Shown: positions 9,442-18,329 of the stretch, piece after piece
How positions within the stretch are numbered: the first letter of the stretch is position 1
How the letters are laid out: each line of letters starts with the position of its first letter
Source of the DNA: Spongospora subterranea f. sp. subterranea
Taxonomy: Eukaryota; Endomyxa: Phytomyxea; Phytomyxea; Plasmodiophorida
Direction: 5' to 3'
Length of the DNA: 39,502 nt
NCBI GenBank assembly: GCA_049724395.1
Contig: JAUGWO010000275.1
Location: forward strand, 1-39,502
Program-made: the position numbers and the translations under genes
The notes under the pieces: generated by a model
What the model saw: the letters and a program-made list of their open reading frames with translations, nothing else
The model's database searches: none
What the model was told of the DNA's origin: nothing

Positions 9442-10450
9442 CTAAAAACACGTATTGAATCGATTCCGCAACCGAGTACGTGACAGATAAGCCTGTACCA
9501 TCGTCCTTGACCTGAATGTTCCAATAATTTTCAATTGATTCGGCATAAATTTGTAGTTTCGCACAGTATTTTCTTGCAATTTCACGATATTCCCCTCATT
9601 CGTGAAATCACTCACCTCATCCATTGTCTTCATGAAATTAATCAACTCGGTTTTGTACAATTTCCATCCTGCCTCGTTGCCGTTCTTCTTTCGATTCAAA
9701 CACATATAGAGACTATCCGAAAGAATCAGGAAGATACCATTCCGGTGTTTCGTTTGAACCGACTGAGCCGCAATCAATGATGAAAATAATTCGTTTTAAA
9801 CAGTCATATCGAAACATGGTTCAAAAAGGCCTTCAAGCGAGTTGAGGTCGAACAACGATGTTGAAGCCAAACCACAAATTGAGAATGCATGTTTGATTTG
9901 ATCTGAAGTCTGCGTGGCCGTCCAATAACCAACCCCGCTTGATACAATCAAATCTGATGGTACTTTGGGATTGCCTGCTTTAGTTTGTAATGCCAGATCG
10001 TTCAAAGCACCACCAATATACTTGTCGTAAACGGTTTGATAATAAGCTTTGGAAGCTGCGGTTAAATTGCGAAGCTGCGATCAAATTACGACATCCAATG
10101 GTTGCAGAATGTTGGTCAAATTCTGGGGAATTATGGCAATACAAATGTTATACTTTTCGAGCGATTTTGATTTTAACAGTTTCACATGCACCCCATATGA
10201 ATCGATTATGAACAGTACGGGTTCTCTGAGAAATGCCGAAGTCATCCGGGTCAATAATTATCTTTCACATATTGGAGCAAAATATCTTCGTTCCACATTC
10301 GGTCTTGTTAAGATCCACAAAGCATTTTTGAAAACAGTGTTTTGTAAACCAGAAAACAAAACATGAGGTTTCGAGAACTTTCCATCACCTGCAATCAAAG
10401 GTTTTCTAAAAAAGGGGAGAGCCAATCCAAGTTGTGGGAGCAATCCAAAC
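9442..10450 (-). mobile_element. pogo/Tigger-like DDE transposase relic (element 1)
   Basis: The minus strand carries the landmarks of a DDE_1 (CENP-B/Tigger/jerky) transposase in order: AGDGKFSKPHVLFSGLQNT (about 10395-10335), LFIIDSYGVHVKLL (10215-10180, second catalytic Asp), IIPQNLTNILQPLDVVI (10137-10083, third Asp), then KAYYQTVYDKY and a C-terminal SDQIKHAFSICGL block. Several stops and at least one shift interrupt the order: a stop follows CER near 10258, another follows DVVI, and a TAA follows FDMTV at 9796. Beyond that TAA the same frame stays open to 9442 for 111 more codons of unknown origin. Helix-turn-helix domain and terminal repeats were not found; the upstream flank is replaced by the FAR1-like inverted repeat. 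A plain DNA transposon, inactive. Confidence 0.65.
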
Positions 10451-10558
10451 CGTAACTTTAGTCAACAATTTTCAGACCTGGCGCTACATATAGTAAAATC
10501 TGCCAGTTCAGAACGGTAAAACTTTCAGGTGCCGCGATAAGCTGTAGTTTCGCTTGAA

Positions 10559-10894
10559 TTGAACTGTCACAGTCAAAAGTGTATATTATCTGACCGGCAA
10601 CCTCATGTTTCATTAGCAGTTGTATCACCAAAAAGAGGCGTCATGAACTGGTTCTCTATCCCACTCTTTCTCCGAAATAATAATTACAATGAAAACGTCC
10701 AAGTACCCGACACTTCTGCCTGCCCGTTCGAGTCTGATGAATCCAGTATCTGTCGCTCTCAAGAAATTGCTCCCAATTCTGAACAACTTTCAGACGAGAG
10801 TAATTTGTTCCATAATTCATGGGATTCTTTCGATGTACTACGAAATCACGTTAAAAAAATTGCTGCCAATGACGGTGTGATAATTGAAGAATGA
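10559..10894 (+). pseudogene. FAR1/MULE-type N-terminal segment, left (plus-strand) copy
   Basis: An open frame of 111 codons. After an acidic Ser/Glu-rich stretch (FESDESSICRSQEIAPNSEQ) comes SWDSFDVLRNHVKKIAANDG, which fits the start of a FAR1-like DNA-binding domain (a Phe-x-Ser helix followed by an Ala...Gly turn). The rest of the domain is missing here because the frame stops at 10894; the mirror copy continues into the Cys-containing part. Likely a fragment of a Mutator-like transposase; the family call is tentative. Confidence 0.4.
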
Positions 10895-11440
10895 GAATGA
10901 GTACGGTTTGAGTATTATGGAATTAGATAATAACTGCCCAAGGAAAAATTGGACCAAAATTGTAGACGAAATCACCAATCCGATTTGAAACTTGTCGACT
11001 GACCAGAAAGGATTGTCGATTCTTTACGATGGTGCTTATTGCGATTGCAATAGAAATAGTCTCTTTGAGGGCACGTCTCATATTCCAGGTCCGGTCCGAA
11101 GGCTTTGACAAAGTCGTCCTTCGAAAACTGTTTGCCAGTCCTTCCAATCACCACACCGTCATTGGCAGCAATTTCATTGACGTGATTTCGTAATACATCG
11201 AAACAATCCCATTAATTATGGAACAGGTTGCTCTCTGAGAGTAGTTCAGAATTGGGAGCAATTTCTTGAGAGAGACTGGATTCATCAGACTCGAAGGCAG
11301 AAGTGTCGGGTAATTGAACGTTTTCAGTGGAATTATCATTTCGGAGAAAGAGTGGGATAGAGAACCAGTTCACGACGACTTTAAACTGTTTTGATGATGC
11401 AACTGCTATGATGAATGAGGTCGCCGGTCAGATAATAGAG
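10565..11440. repeat. Large inverted repeat, arms of about 300 bp
   Basis: The left arm (about 10565-10880) reappears as reverse complement at about 11147-11440. Shared landmarks are GAACTGGTTCTCTATCCC, CACTCTTTCTCCGAAAT, AAGAAATTGCTCCCAATTCT and TTGCTGCCAATGACGG, and also TTATCTGACCGGC at the outer ends. Substitutions and small indels are scattered along both arms. The 266-bp spacer holds the rest of the FAR1-like segment of the right arm. The arrangement would fold into a hairpin if transcribed. Confidence 0.85.
10972..11372 (-). pseudogene. FAR1/MULE-type N-terminal segment, right (minus-strand) copy
   Basis: Minus-strand homologue of 10559-10894. It reads NWFSIPLFLRND, LPDTSAFESDESSLSQEIAP, an in-frame stop, WDCFDVLRNHVNEIAANDG and then VVIGRTGKQFSKDDF, YETCPQRDYFYCNRNKHHRK, ending at 10972. 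The part after the inverted repeat supplies the C/H-rich end expected of a FAR1-like domain (helix, Gly turn, then C...C with H). The MULE catalytic domain was not found. One in-frame stop interrupts it. Confidence 0.45.
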
Positions 11441-11454
11441 AATGTGACCCCGCA

Positions 11455-11939
11455 CGAGAGCTTGCTTGAATTTGTTGCAGCATGTAAGGATGTTGTCAAG
11501 TACCAATCGGACGAAGTACCAATCTCAGAAGTGTTGCTCGATTTCCATGTACCGGATGATTTTAGGAAAGTGCTCGATTCCGACATCATCGGGCGCTCTG
11601 AATTTTTCAGTATTTAGTTCATCTGGCAGAACACCCGTTTCAAATTGGTAATGAAATCGTCGTCAACCACTGTTGTCTTCACCTTCAGCCTTTCATCTCT
11701 CTGGGATGGTGTACCGGGAACAAAGTCGCGTCTGGTACAAAGGGCCTGTGAGTGTCTTTTCGAATCAAGGAGGGACGTGCACATGGCCTGATAGTTCCCC
11801 ATCCCGTGGGGGCGGGGCGTAAAAGCATTCTCGAGCCGTCTGCCTGCTGAAGCTCGCGCAACTGAGCCTTGGCGACGTGGTGGTTATGGAAATACTTGAC
11901 GACATCCTTACATGCTGCAACAAATTCAAGCAAGTTCTC
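11455..11939. repeat. Short inverted repeat inside the hAT relic
   Basis: A segment of about 47 bp at 11455-11502 (GCTTGCTTGAATTTGTTG onward) is repeated as reverse complement at 11893-11939 with two or three mismatches. Both encode LLEFVAACKDVVKY, in plus and minus orientation respectively. So a piece of the hAT coding region has been copied in inverse orientation beside itself, adjoining the outer end of the 10565-11440 inverted repeat. Confidence 0.85.
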
Positions 11940-13000
11940 GAATGGATAGGTGCGGGGATGTTTGGCCCTGGACTCTCCAGCTTTCTTAGACTTTGTTGCT
12001 GTAAACACGCCCTTGACAAAGGGTTGGAGTACATGCGAGCAGCAACCCTGGAAGTAGCGCGATGGAAAAACCACTAATGCAGCAACGTCCATGCCTTCTT
12101 ATTCGTTGTCGATCAGTCAACGCGCCAGAAAAATTTATGGACTCATATTGTCGAATGACGCGTGCAATGTCGGTTGCAATGAACTTGTGATCGTGGCTCG
12201 TCTGTCCAGTGGCAACTGACTCCAAGAACAGGCTACACTCGGGCGACACCGCCATGTAATAATTGATGATTGCATCGTTCTTCACGTTTGGCCAGGAGTC
12301 GGTTGTCAGACAGGCAGTAGCACCATTCATTCGCTTGTCAACTTTTGTCTTCACTCCAGATGGCAGGAATCTAGCAAAGAAGAGCGTAGTTGCTTTCTGG
12401 TCGGGAGCATGTTGTCATCGTTTCGTAAGAGATTTTATAGCGGCTTTCAAATAGACATCTTCGATTCGCTGAAATGACGTCCCAATGCTGTAGTAATGCA
12501 TGGCCATGTGCTTCTGGAACTGAATCCTCTCCTGCTTGCAGACAGGGGGGAACGCAAACTCCTTGATCGATCGCTGGCTGCGTTGCACGATACTATTGTC
12601 ACTGAGTTTTTTGGATCCTGAGAAGCACGAACGCGACAATACGCATTTCTTATTGGCATCGTACCAATCAGGGCGTTCATCCATCTCCTTGCCGTTCATA
12701 AGCTTTCGGAATGCGCTGCACTTGTTTAAATGTGTCTTTGCCGACTCGCTTTTTTTGTGAGGATTGACAAGCATATTGCAAATGTTCGCAAACGGCTTGA
12801 CGTTGTGAGGTTCGGCGTCATTGGTGAATTAGATCCAAATATTACTTGAGGCACGGCCTCGCTTGCGAGTTGAAGCAATTTTAATGTCCTCCCGACTGTC
12901 GATATCGTGAGCACGTCAGGCTCTGCTGATTCTTCTCTCCCTGAGTTGCCGTCAACGCATGCGGATCCAATGCTGAAGACGGCACAGTCGCCGCTAGTCA
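11505..13000 (-). mobile_element. hAT-family transposase relic
   Basis: Minus-strand segments in order match a hAT (Ac/hobo/ZBED-like) transposase. About 12774-12690 has a BED-finger-like end (HLNKCSAFRKL). 12354-12100 has TTDSWPNVKNDAIINYY with SPECSLFLESV and INFSGALTD, the conserved core around the first catalytic Asp. 12090-11750 has FQGCCSHVLQPFVKGVF and LLEFVAACKDVVKYFHN, AKAQLRELQQ and a TRWGS-like PTGWGT. 11800-11630 has DDDFITNLKRVF, the region after the TRW motif. Frames change at least three times and the C-terminal dimerisation domain was not found. Ends and target duplications not identified. Inactive, moderately old by its number of shifts. Confidence 0.75.
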
Positions 13001-13299
13001 AGTTGTCCGCATCCAAATCACCCCTTGTAATTCCCCTGACCATAATATTGAATTTTGTTTGAAAATTGAATTCTGACATGAAGAAAATATAACACCGTCG
13101 CAAAAGACGAGACAAAGCGAATACACGACAATGTTTTGTCTATTTTGAAAAGATAAATCGGAACGAATTCTACAAATGAATCCTACTTGAGATATTCCGC
13201 GCCGGTCCAGGTGACGTTTTTTTCTGCTCAGCCAAATCCTCGTTCTGGTTTGAACCAAAACCTGCTACCGTATTCTTGCTCAACAATCTCGTTGACACA
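13001..13299. other. 5' flank of the hAT relic and first part of the dispersed repeat
   Basis: Short ORFs only. From 13228 on, the sequence aligns with the repeat at 6690-6825. Confidence 0.3.
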
Positions 13300-13655
13300 A
13301 CCGTCGCCGTCATTCTGAACACATCTCCATCTCGCATAAATTTCTCGCTCAATCTATAGTCGGAAGCACTCTCGTTCCAAAAACCGTTGCCATCCTGGAA
13401 AACCCGTTGCCATCGTCCTGAACAGGTCTCACTCTCGCAATATATTGTTGGTCAATCTATATTTGGACCCACTCTAGTCGTAACGCAAGTTGCCGTCGTA
13501 CTTGGTCAGGTCTCCGTCTCGCAATTATTCCCTCGGTCAATCTAAATGTTGAACTCGGACTCTCGTCGAGAGTAAACGATTGCCATCATCTGGACAGGGG
13601 TCTCCGTCTCGCACTTAATTCGATTCTCCGGTCAATCGATATTTTGGTCACGCAT
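13300..13655. repeat. Diverged minisatellite, about four units of 80-90 bp
   Basis: Units start with a TTGCC(A/G)TC block near 13310, 13402, 13489 and 13571. Each then has CAGGTCTCCGTCTCGCA (or a close variant) and CGGTCAATCTATA-like text before an ACTCTCGTCG-like end. Units vary by substitutions and by small insertions, so this is an old array. It abuts the PRA1-like gene and may include its promoter. Confidence 0.75.
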
Positions 13656-13690
13656 TTGATTTTGACCAGTTCGACAATTCCTGGGCATCC

Positions 13691-14265
13691 ATGGACGGTT
13701 CTTTCCTCAACCGAATCTGGGAGATCTTTACTTACAATGGCGATAGTACCAACATGCTCATCAACTACCCCCTTCTTGTTCTCACCCTTTACCTGGTGTT
13801 GTTCGAGCCCCGAAAGCCGATGTTCAACATGTCCAAGTCCGCCCGTCGCTCTCGCAGGATTTTCATCCTGTTTCTCGCGTTCTTGCTGGCCGTGCTCCAG
13901 ATTTCAATCTGCCTTTGGCTCAAAGTTAATGGAATATCCATAATATGGTCTGCCCTCGCAGGTACCGCATCATTGTTCGCTTGCCATGCTCTCTCATTCC
14001 ATTTTTTTTTAATCTTTCCTTAGGGCTCAGCGTCTCCTCCACCCTGGGCGGCAAACCAAACTACATCACACTCCTCGGGTTCGCCATGATTGCAAGCGGC
14101 CTTCTTTACTATCTGATCATGAGTGTCTTCATCACAACAGTTGCTCACGGTATCGCCTTTCTTCTGGGCTGCTTGTTGAATTTGATTGTGGCCTCGTGGA
14201 CCCCTCTAACATTCACAAGATCCATTACTGACAATATACAAATACAAAAGAGTGTGGAGGTCTAA
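13691..14265 (+). CDS. PRA1/ARL6IP5-like membrane protein
   Basis: Two exons, 13691-13961 and 14024-14265, with a 62-nt intron (GTACCG to CCTTAG, long T tract). The join leaves the frame intact (SALA-G-LSVSS) and gives 170 residues. Four hydrophobic segments lie at about residues 24-39, 57-76, 100-118 and 120-140, in two pairs around a polar loop (SKSARRSRR) that would face the cytosol. Size, two helical pairs and a central basic loop fit the prenylated-Rab-acceptor family, which acts in ER-Golgi traffic. No decisive motif is visible, so the family call is moderate. The frame is open back to 13619 with no other ATG, so 13691 is the likely start. Confidence 0.6.
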
Positions 14266-14529
14266 AATACATTGCGAATTCAATGCGTCGAACCCCGATC
14301 TTTTAGGACGTTGTTTGACAAATGTGTTGTCGCTGATGATGAGGATTGTGGGTCGGATCGGAAACTTGGCTTTACTTCTTAGACGTGGCAGTTAACAATG
14401 ATTCAAAGTCAGTTTTCGTACGCGAGAGGACTTTTTCTGGGATCCCGGCGTCGTCGATGCCTGAAATATTGAGTACTACACGATTCTCGTTGTTGAAATA
14501 ATTTGGGTAGTGTGCGGTTGGTATCACCC
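14266..14529. other. Intergenic, nothing recognised
   Basis: No ORF of note. The text turns into the acidic-family relic at about 14530. Confidence 0.3.
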
Positions 14530-15197
14530 GACTCATCAAGTCCCTTCTCCAAATGTGGTTGGACCGTTCGCGTTTTTTCGGTGGCTTTACTATAGTCTAT
14601 GAGGTTCCGATAGCGATAACGATGACAATAACGACGCTCTTCTAGATATGGAACACTACACGATTGCGTGTTTCCTACAGCTGATACCAGATTTCACAGG
14701 AACCGATTGGGAACGAAGGTCCGAGATACAATTTCGGATTATCGGGATAAAAACGTACCTGACGTAACAACCCAATCAAGCTCAATCTTCGAGAAAACGA
14801 ACGACAAAAGCACAGATTTGTTTAAGGCTACAGCAATCCCAGTATTAGCAAATAGCCGCATGCAAGGCAACATGGCAAGTTTGGCAAACCTGGAAGGACA
14901 TTCACAACGAAACCTCAGAGTCAAAAAGACTCATCATCCTGTTTGTTAAATACGAGAAGCGCAGCCAATGAAAGCGTATCTAGACATCCTGGCAAAGATG
15001 TTTCAAAACACGCGAATGTTCGACATCCAGATCGGCAAAACAGCCTCATATACGAAAGCCAAAGATGGGCTTCCCCAAAACGTACAAGCAAGTTAACGCT
15101 GCTTATTAGATCAACACAGAATGTTGCAGACTATCTCGCAACGGAAAGAGACGAGAAGACCACAACAAGGCTGAATACTAATACAGCGGTGATGTAA
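14530..15197 (+). pseudogene. Acidic 'DSDS' family relic, copy A
   Basis: Plus-strand homologue of the segment at 21953-22530. Shared blocks are a GGACCGTTCG-like start with CGGTGG, TCCGATAGCGAT with AACGACGC (encoding SDSDNDDNNDALL) and ACACTACACGATTGC (TLHDC). Then NRLGTKVRDTISDYRDKN matches NRLIESKIHCQDYRQQRK of copy B. About 70 bases present in copy B are missing between the first two blocks. After TLHDC the frame is open for 93 codons (14668-14949) with a Ser/Thr-rich tail, and a second open stretch in another frame (14943-15197) continues the same composition. The family is unknown to me; at least two shifts are needed. Confidence 0.4.
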
Positions 15198-15469
15198 ACG
15201 GTATCAATGCAGATACGGAAACGAGGCGGGCGAAATTCAAATCGAAACGAGATGGTACGAAGTTCAAGAATAGCAACGACAACAGCAATAACTCACATTA
15301 ACGGCAGTATTGCACACGTTGAAGTCGATTGACGCATCCGAACAAATAATGGCTGGCTACTAGTGCACTCACTCAGCGCTGGAGAATGGGGGTCGACGTC
15401 TTCCTCGTCGTCGACATCGTCACTTGAGCAACCAGCTTCAACATCCGAATACCGAGTTGGCCAGTCATG
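15198..15469. other. Intergenic, nothing recognised
   Basis: Low-complexity purine-rich text at 15210-15300 (repeated GAAACGAG and CAACAGCAATAAC-like words). No gene seen. Confidence 0.3.
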
Positions 15470-15991
15470 TCAACGCGACCCTTCGTATATATGCGATATC
15501 CAGAAAAACATTCCATGGCAAAGCGTATAAGGAAAACCCGAGTTTGTTGGATATGTAGTACGCTTGATTTTTCAGGAGTTCACGGTACGGAAACGGAGAT
15601 GGGTACTTAGCCGCCAGTGCGTCTCTTGACCCATTCTTTCGTCAACCGCAACTCTTTATCAAGTTGTTTTATGGTCCTATCGGGTAGATGTCCATGATCA
15701 ACTGTTCGCCTTTTAAATCTGATGCCCGTCCTGGCGTAATTTGTACGCCATGCCGCACATATCGTCATCATCGGAACCTCGGGCTCCTGATGCCATCAAG
15801 AGTGTGGCGTTGAGAGCAGCATGATGTAGTTCATCCATAACATCATCGTGGTACGTGGGGTCGGGACCGTCGTCGAATGTTAGCGCCACGACCCGGCGCC
15901 CGTTACCGCCCGACGAGAATGTCATGGGCGGATCTGCAGCCGTTACAAAACTCAGCAGTAAACACGATAAACATACGAACGATGTCACCAT
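15470..15991 (-). pseudogene. Polysaccharide (chitin) deacetylase relic
   Basis: The frame starts at ATG 15991 with a signal peptide (MVTSFVCLSCLLLSFVTAA), followed by the NodB motif 1 (VALTFDDGPDPTYHD), ALNATLLMASGA and LRQDGHQI. The stop after QI falls where the family has the HxxxH metal motif. That motif, HTVDHGH-like (RTVDHGHLPDRTIKQLDKEL), follows in a second frame at about 15690-15620. A third frame at about 15590-15480 continues with YPSPFPYRELLKNQAYYI, KLGFSLYALPWNVFLDI, the RPP-like and later NodB region. Two shifts are therefore needed and introns cannot explain them, since the pieces almost touch. Enzymes of this type remove acetyl groups from chitin. A decayed host gene, or two indel errors. 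Confidence 0.65.
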
Positions 15992-16829
15992 CTTTGGAGA
16001 ATGTAGCTCTGTGCGATTTCAAGTCGACCAGAGATTGGTGCTGGTGACAGGTTGGCCATGATGTGTAGTTGGTGGAGTGTTCATATACATGGTCGACAAA
16101 CGATCAGGACTTCAAATAGCTGTAGAAATCTCAAAGGTTCTGGGTTTGTCGACAGCACCGGCAGTCATGAGGGCAGTCGCTATGAGCTGATCTGTGGCGC
16201 TACCGGAACGGCTCAAGTTTAACATCAGCTATTCTGGGGTGAACTTGTCAGTATTTCCGACAATAATAACACAGTACAATACGATAATTAGAGTAATTAG
16301 GTGGAGTAGTTCATCAATATGATTCATACGATGGTGATGCTGTGGTGATTTGTCATCACACGACTCAATGAAACCCCACTCAACAGGAAGGAACATCATC
16401 AACATTACAACAGCGCTTCACAACCACCACCACTTGTTTTCATTGAACGCGTCAGCCTTCGCTGCGCTGTACTCCTTTGAACAAGAAGACACACACGGCG
16501 ATGACCGATTAACAGTTCAGGTTCGACAATGAGTGCCAGAATGCTATCTGCCCTCGCCGAAACACAAACAGCCTTCAGACACGAATACACCTTGATATTA
16601 GCCACTCGTGTTCAATCTGGCTTGTAATATAAGAAATCTCCAACACATTCTTGAGCTTGCTGCATGAACAGTTCAAATGGTTTAGACCCAACGGAAACTA
16701 CAAACTGATAAAAACGGTGTGAAAACTACAGTGAAACGAGTCCGGAAAACGAATACGTTAACTGATGGGTGAACTCGAACCCAAGGTCGTTGAGGACGAG
16801 GATACGTTGAATATAGGTTTATTGGCAGT
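15992..16829. other. Intergenic, nothing recognised
   Basis: Only ORFs of 60-68 codons without motifs. A GGGTTCGAGTTCACCC-like word on the minus strand near 16770 resembles a tRNA T-arm, but no cloverleaf surrounds it. Confidence 0.4.
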
Positions 16830-17493
16830 CTAGGAAACAGGGTGCGTTTGTTGCTGAACATCTTCGTTTGCCAGATTGGTTATCGGCACGGGGATGGCGT
16901 CAACCTCATCGGGTTCGGCGCCCGCAGGGCGGGAAACACCCCGATCCGCCTCCTCTTCCTCCCATAGCTTTCGCCGCTCATCGTAATAATCGAGGTGTGC
17001 CCTGCACAAACGGAAATTGGAGCGAATGGTTGCATGAAAAAACGACGACAGGTTTTCGCAAAAGCCAACGAACATATACAAAAAACAGATACGAAGACAG
17101 AAATGACAATGGTCGAAGAGTAGTTTCAGCTGAAAACAAAAAAAGAACTAATGTGGAATGGGATCGCGAAACAATCGTGGGAATTGACCTATAGCAATCG
17201 CTGAATTGGTGCCATGGCTGATCGCAGGCTCCCTGCTCGATCTCTGAATCGGTGGCGTTGTTCTGGCAGCGAAATAGCAGGAGGAAGGCGCCACCGCACG
17301 GACCGCTCAGGGCCTCGCGCAGACACGCTGGGCATTTGGCGTCGGCCACGATCTCATCGGCCTCGCGTTCCAGATGCAGGTCAGCCAGCGACGAGGATCG
17401 CGGTGGCGTTTCGCAAAGCGCCTGTTGATTTAACGCGATCAACCCGGCACCCGAGAGCACAGACGCCAGCAGCGGCCGCAAAAACGACGCCAT
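16830..17493 (-). CDS. Mia40/CHCHD4-like mitochondrial intermembrane-space protein
   Basis: Two exons on the minus strand: 17493-17189 and 17001-16830, with a 187-nt intron (GTCAAT to GTGCAG). The join keeps phase (DCY-R-AHLDYYDE) and gives 158 residues. The first about 30 residues form a hydrophobic, positively charged start (MASFLRPLLASVLSGAG) fitting a mitochondrial targeting and membrane anchor as in fungal Mia40. The CHCH fold is clear: GPCGGAFLLLFRC and CDQPWHQFSDC are two Cx9C motifs, and SGPCG is a Mia40 signature. Just upstream, where Mia40 has the redox pair CPC, this protein has CPAC (KCPACLREAL). Mia40 oxidises imported proteins with Erv1. An acidic tail follows (EEEEADRG...). Intact. 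It could be another CHCH protein, but the order of motifs favours Mia40. Confidence 0.75.
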
Positions 17494-18000
17494 CAGCGCC
17501 GATTCTATCGGTAAAACCCGTCAAAATGCACCCACAAATAGCCGACATGGCGAACACGGGCGGGGCCTCTCACAGACGGCACGGAGTCACTTCACGGAGC
17601 CTCTCGCGCAGAAAATTTCGCCATCGTGGTGCCACCTTTATGGGGTTCTCAGGCTTTGGGAGCTTTACAAATGACAATGCTGATTCCAGCGTTCATTGGG
17701 CATAAATTGTGCCTTTAGCGGCCTCTGCAGTCAAACTTTGGTATTTGTCGGTGTAGCGGCGTCCGCATACGTGTGTCGGCCTCGAATCTTAGACCGTTTT
17801 GTGTTCGTTTGTATGACATACTTCACGTTCCGTTCGTAACACGCGCTCTAGCATGGATAAAACGCCTACCGCAAGGAAAGCGAGTTCGGTCTGAAAAGCT
17901 CCAAACGTGAATTTCATATACTTAGCTTTCGTAAAGATTTTTCTTCATTAGTCATGGACTTGAGAAGAAAACATGAGCCTATGAAAAAAAAATCGACGAC
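17494..18000. other. Intergenic, nothing recognised
   Basis: Upstream flank of the Mia40-like gene. The plus-strand ORF at 17214-17705 is mostly antisense to its exon 1 and is GC-rich for that reason. Confidence 0.4.
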
Positions 18001-18243
18001 TCATTCGGAACCGTCGCCGTAAGATTTTTTCCGGATATGTTGGGTTCCGAGCAAAGTTGTCCATGAAAATGTGACGAGCGGAAGCTTCATGATCTCGAAC
18101 AATGCAAATACATCCCCACCGTACAGCATTTCTTCCTCATCCTCACTATCGAGGTCGCTCATAACCGCTAGCAGGTGTTTTAGATCAGTGTACTGCATGG
18201 CCGTGAAGCTAGACTGAACAAACCACTTGTTCACAAACGACAT
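18001..18243 (-). other. 80-codon ORF, possibly the tail of the pogo-like element 2
   Basis: Minus strand, ATG at 18243 preceded by a splice-acceptor-like CCACTTACAG. It reads NKWFVQSSFTAMQ and then SDLDSEDEEEML, ending at 18001. The helix followed by an acidic DSED stretch resembles the C-terminal end of pogo-like transposases (an SF helix and then an acidic tail), and it lies downstream of element 2 on the same strand. No independent family assignment. Confidence 0.25.
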
Positions 18244-18329
18244 AACTCCTGTAAGTGGAATGAGAAATGCTGTCTATGTTTTAGATCTATAAACGCGATG
18301 GGAGTACTCTGCTTTGGCTCAAGCTAAGA

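Noticed and set aside
16755-16790. tRNA T-arm-like GGGTTCGAGTTCACCC word on the minus strand
   Set aside because: No matching D-arm, anticodon arm or acceptor stem in the flanks.
17214-17705. Plus-strand Arg-rich ORF of 163 codons
   Set aside because: Antisense shadow of exon 1 of the Mia40-like gene.
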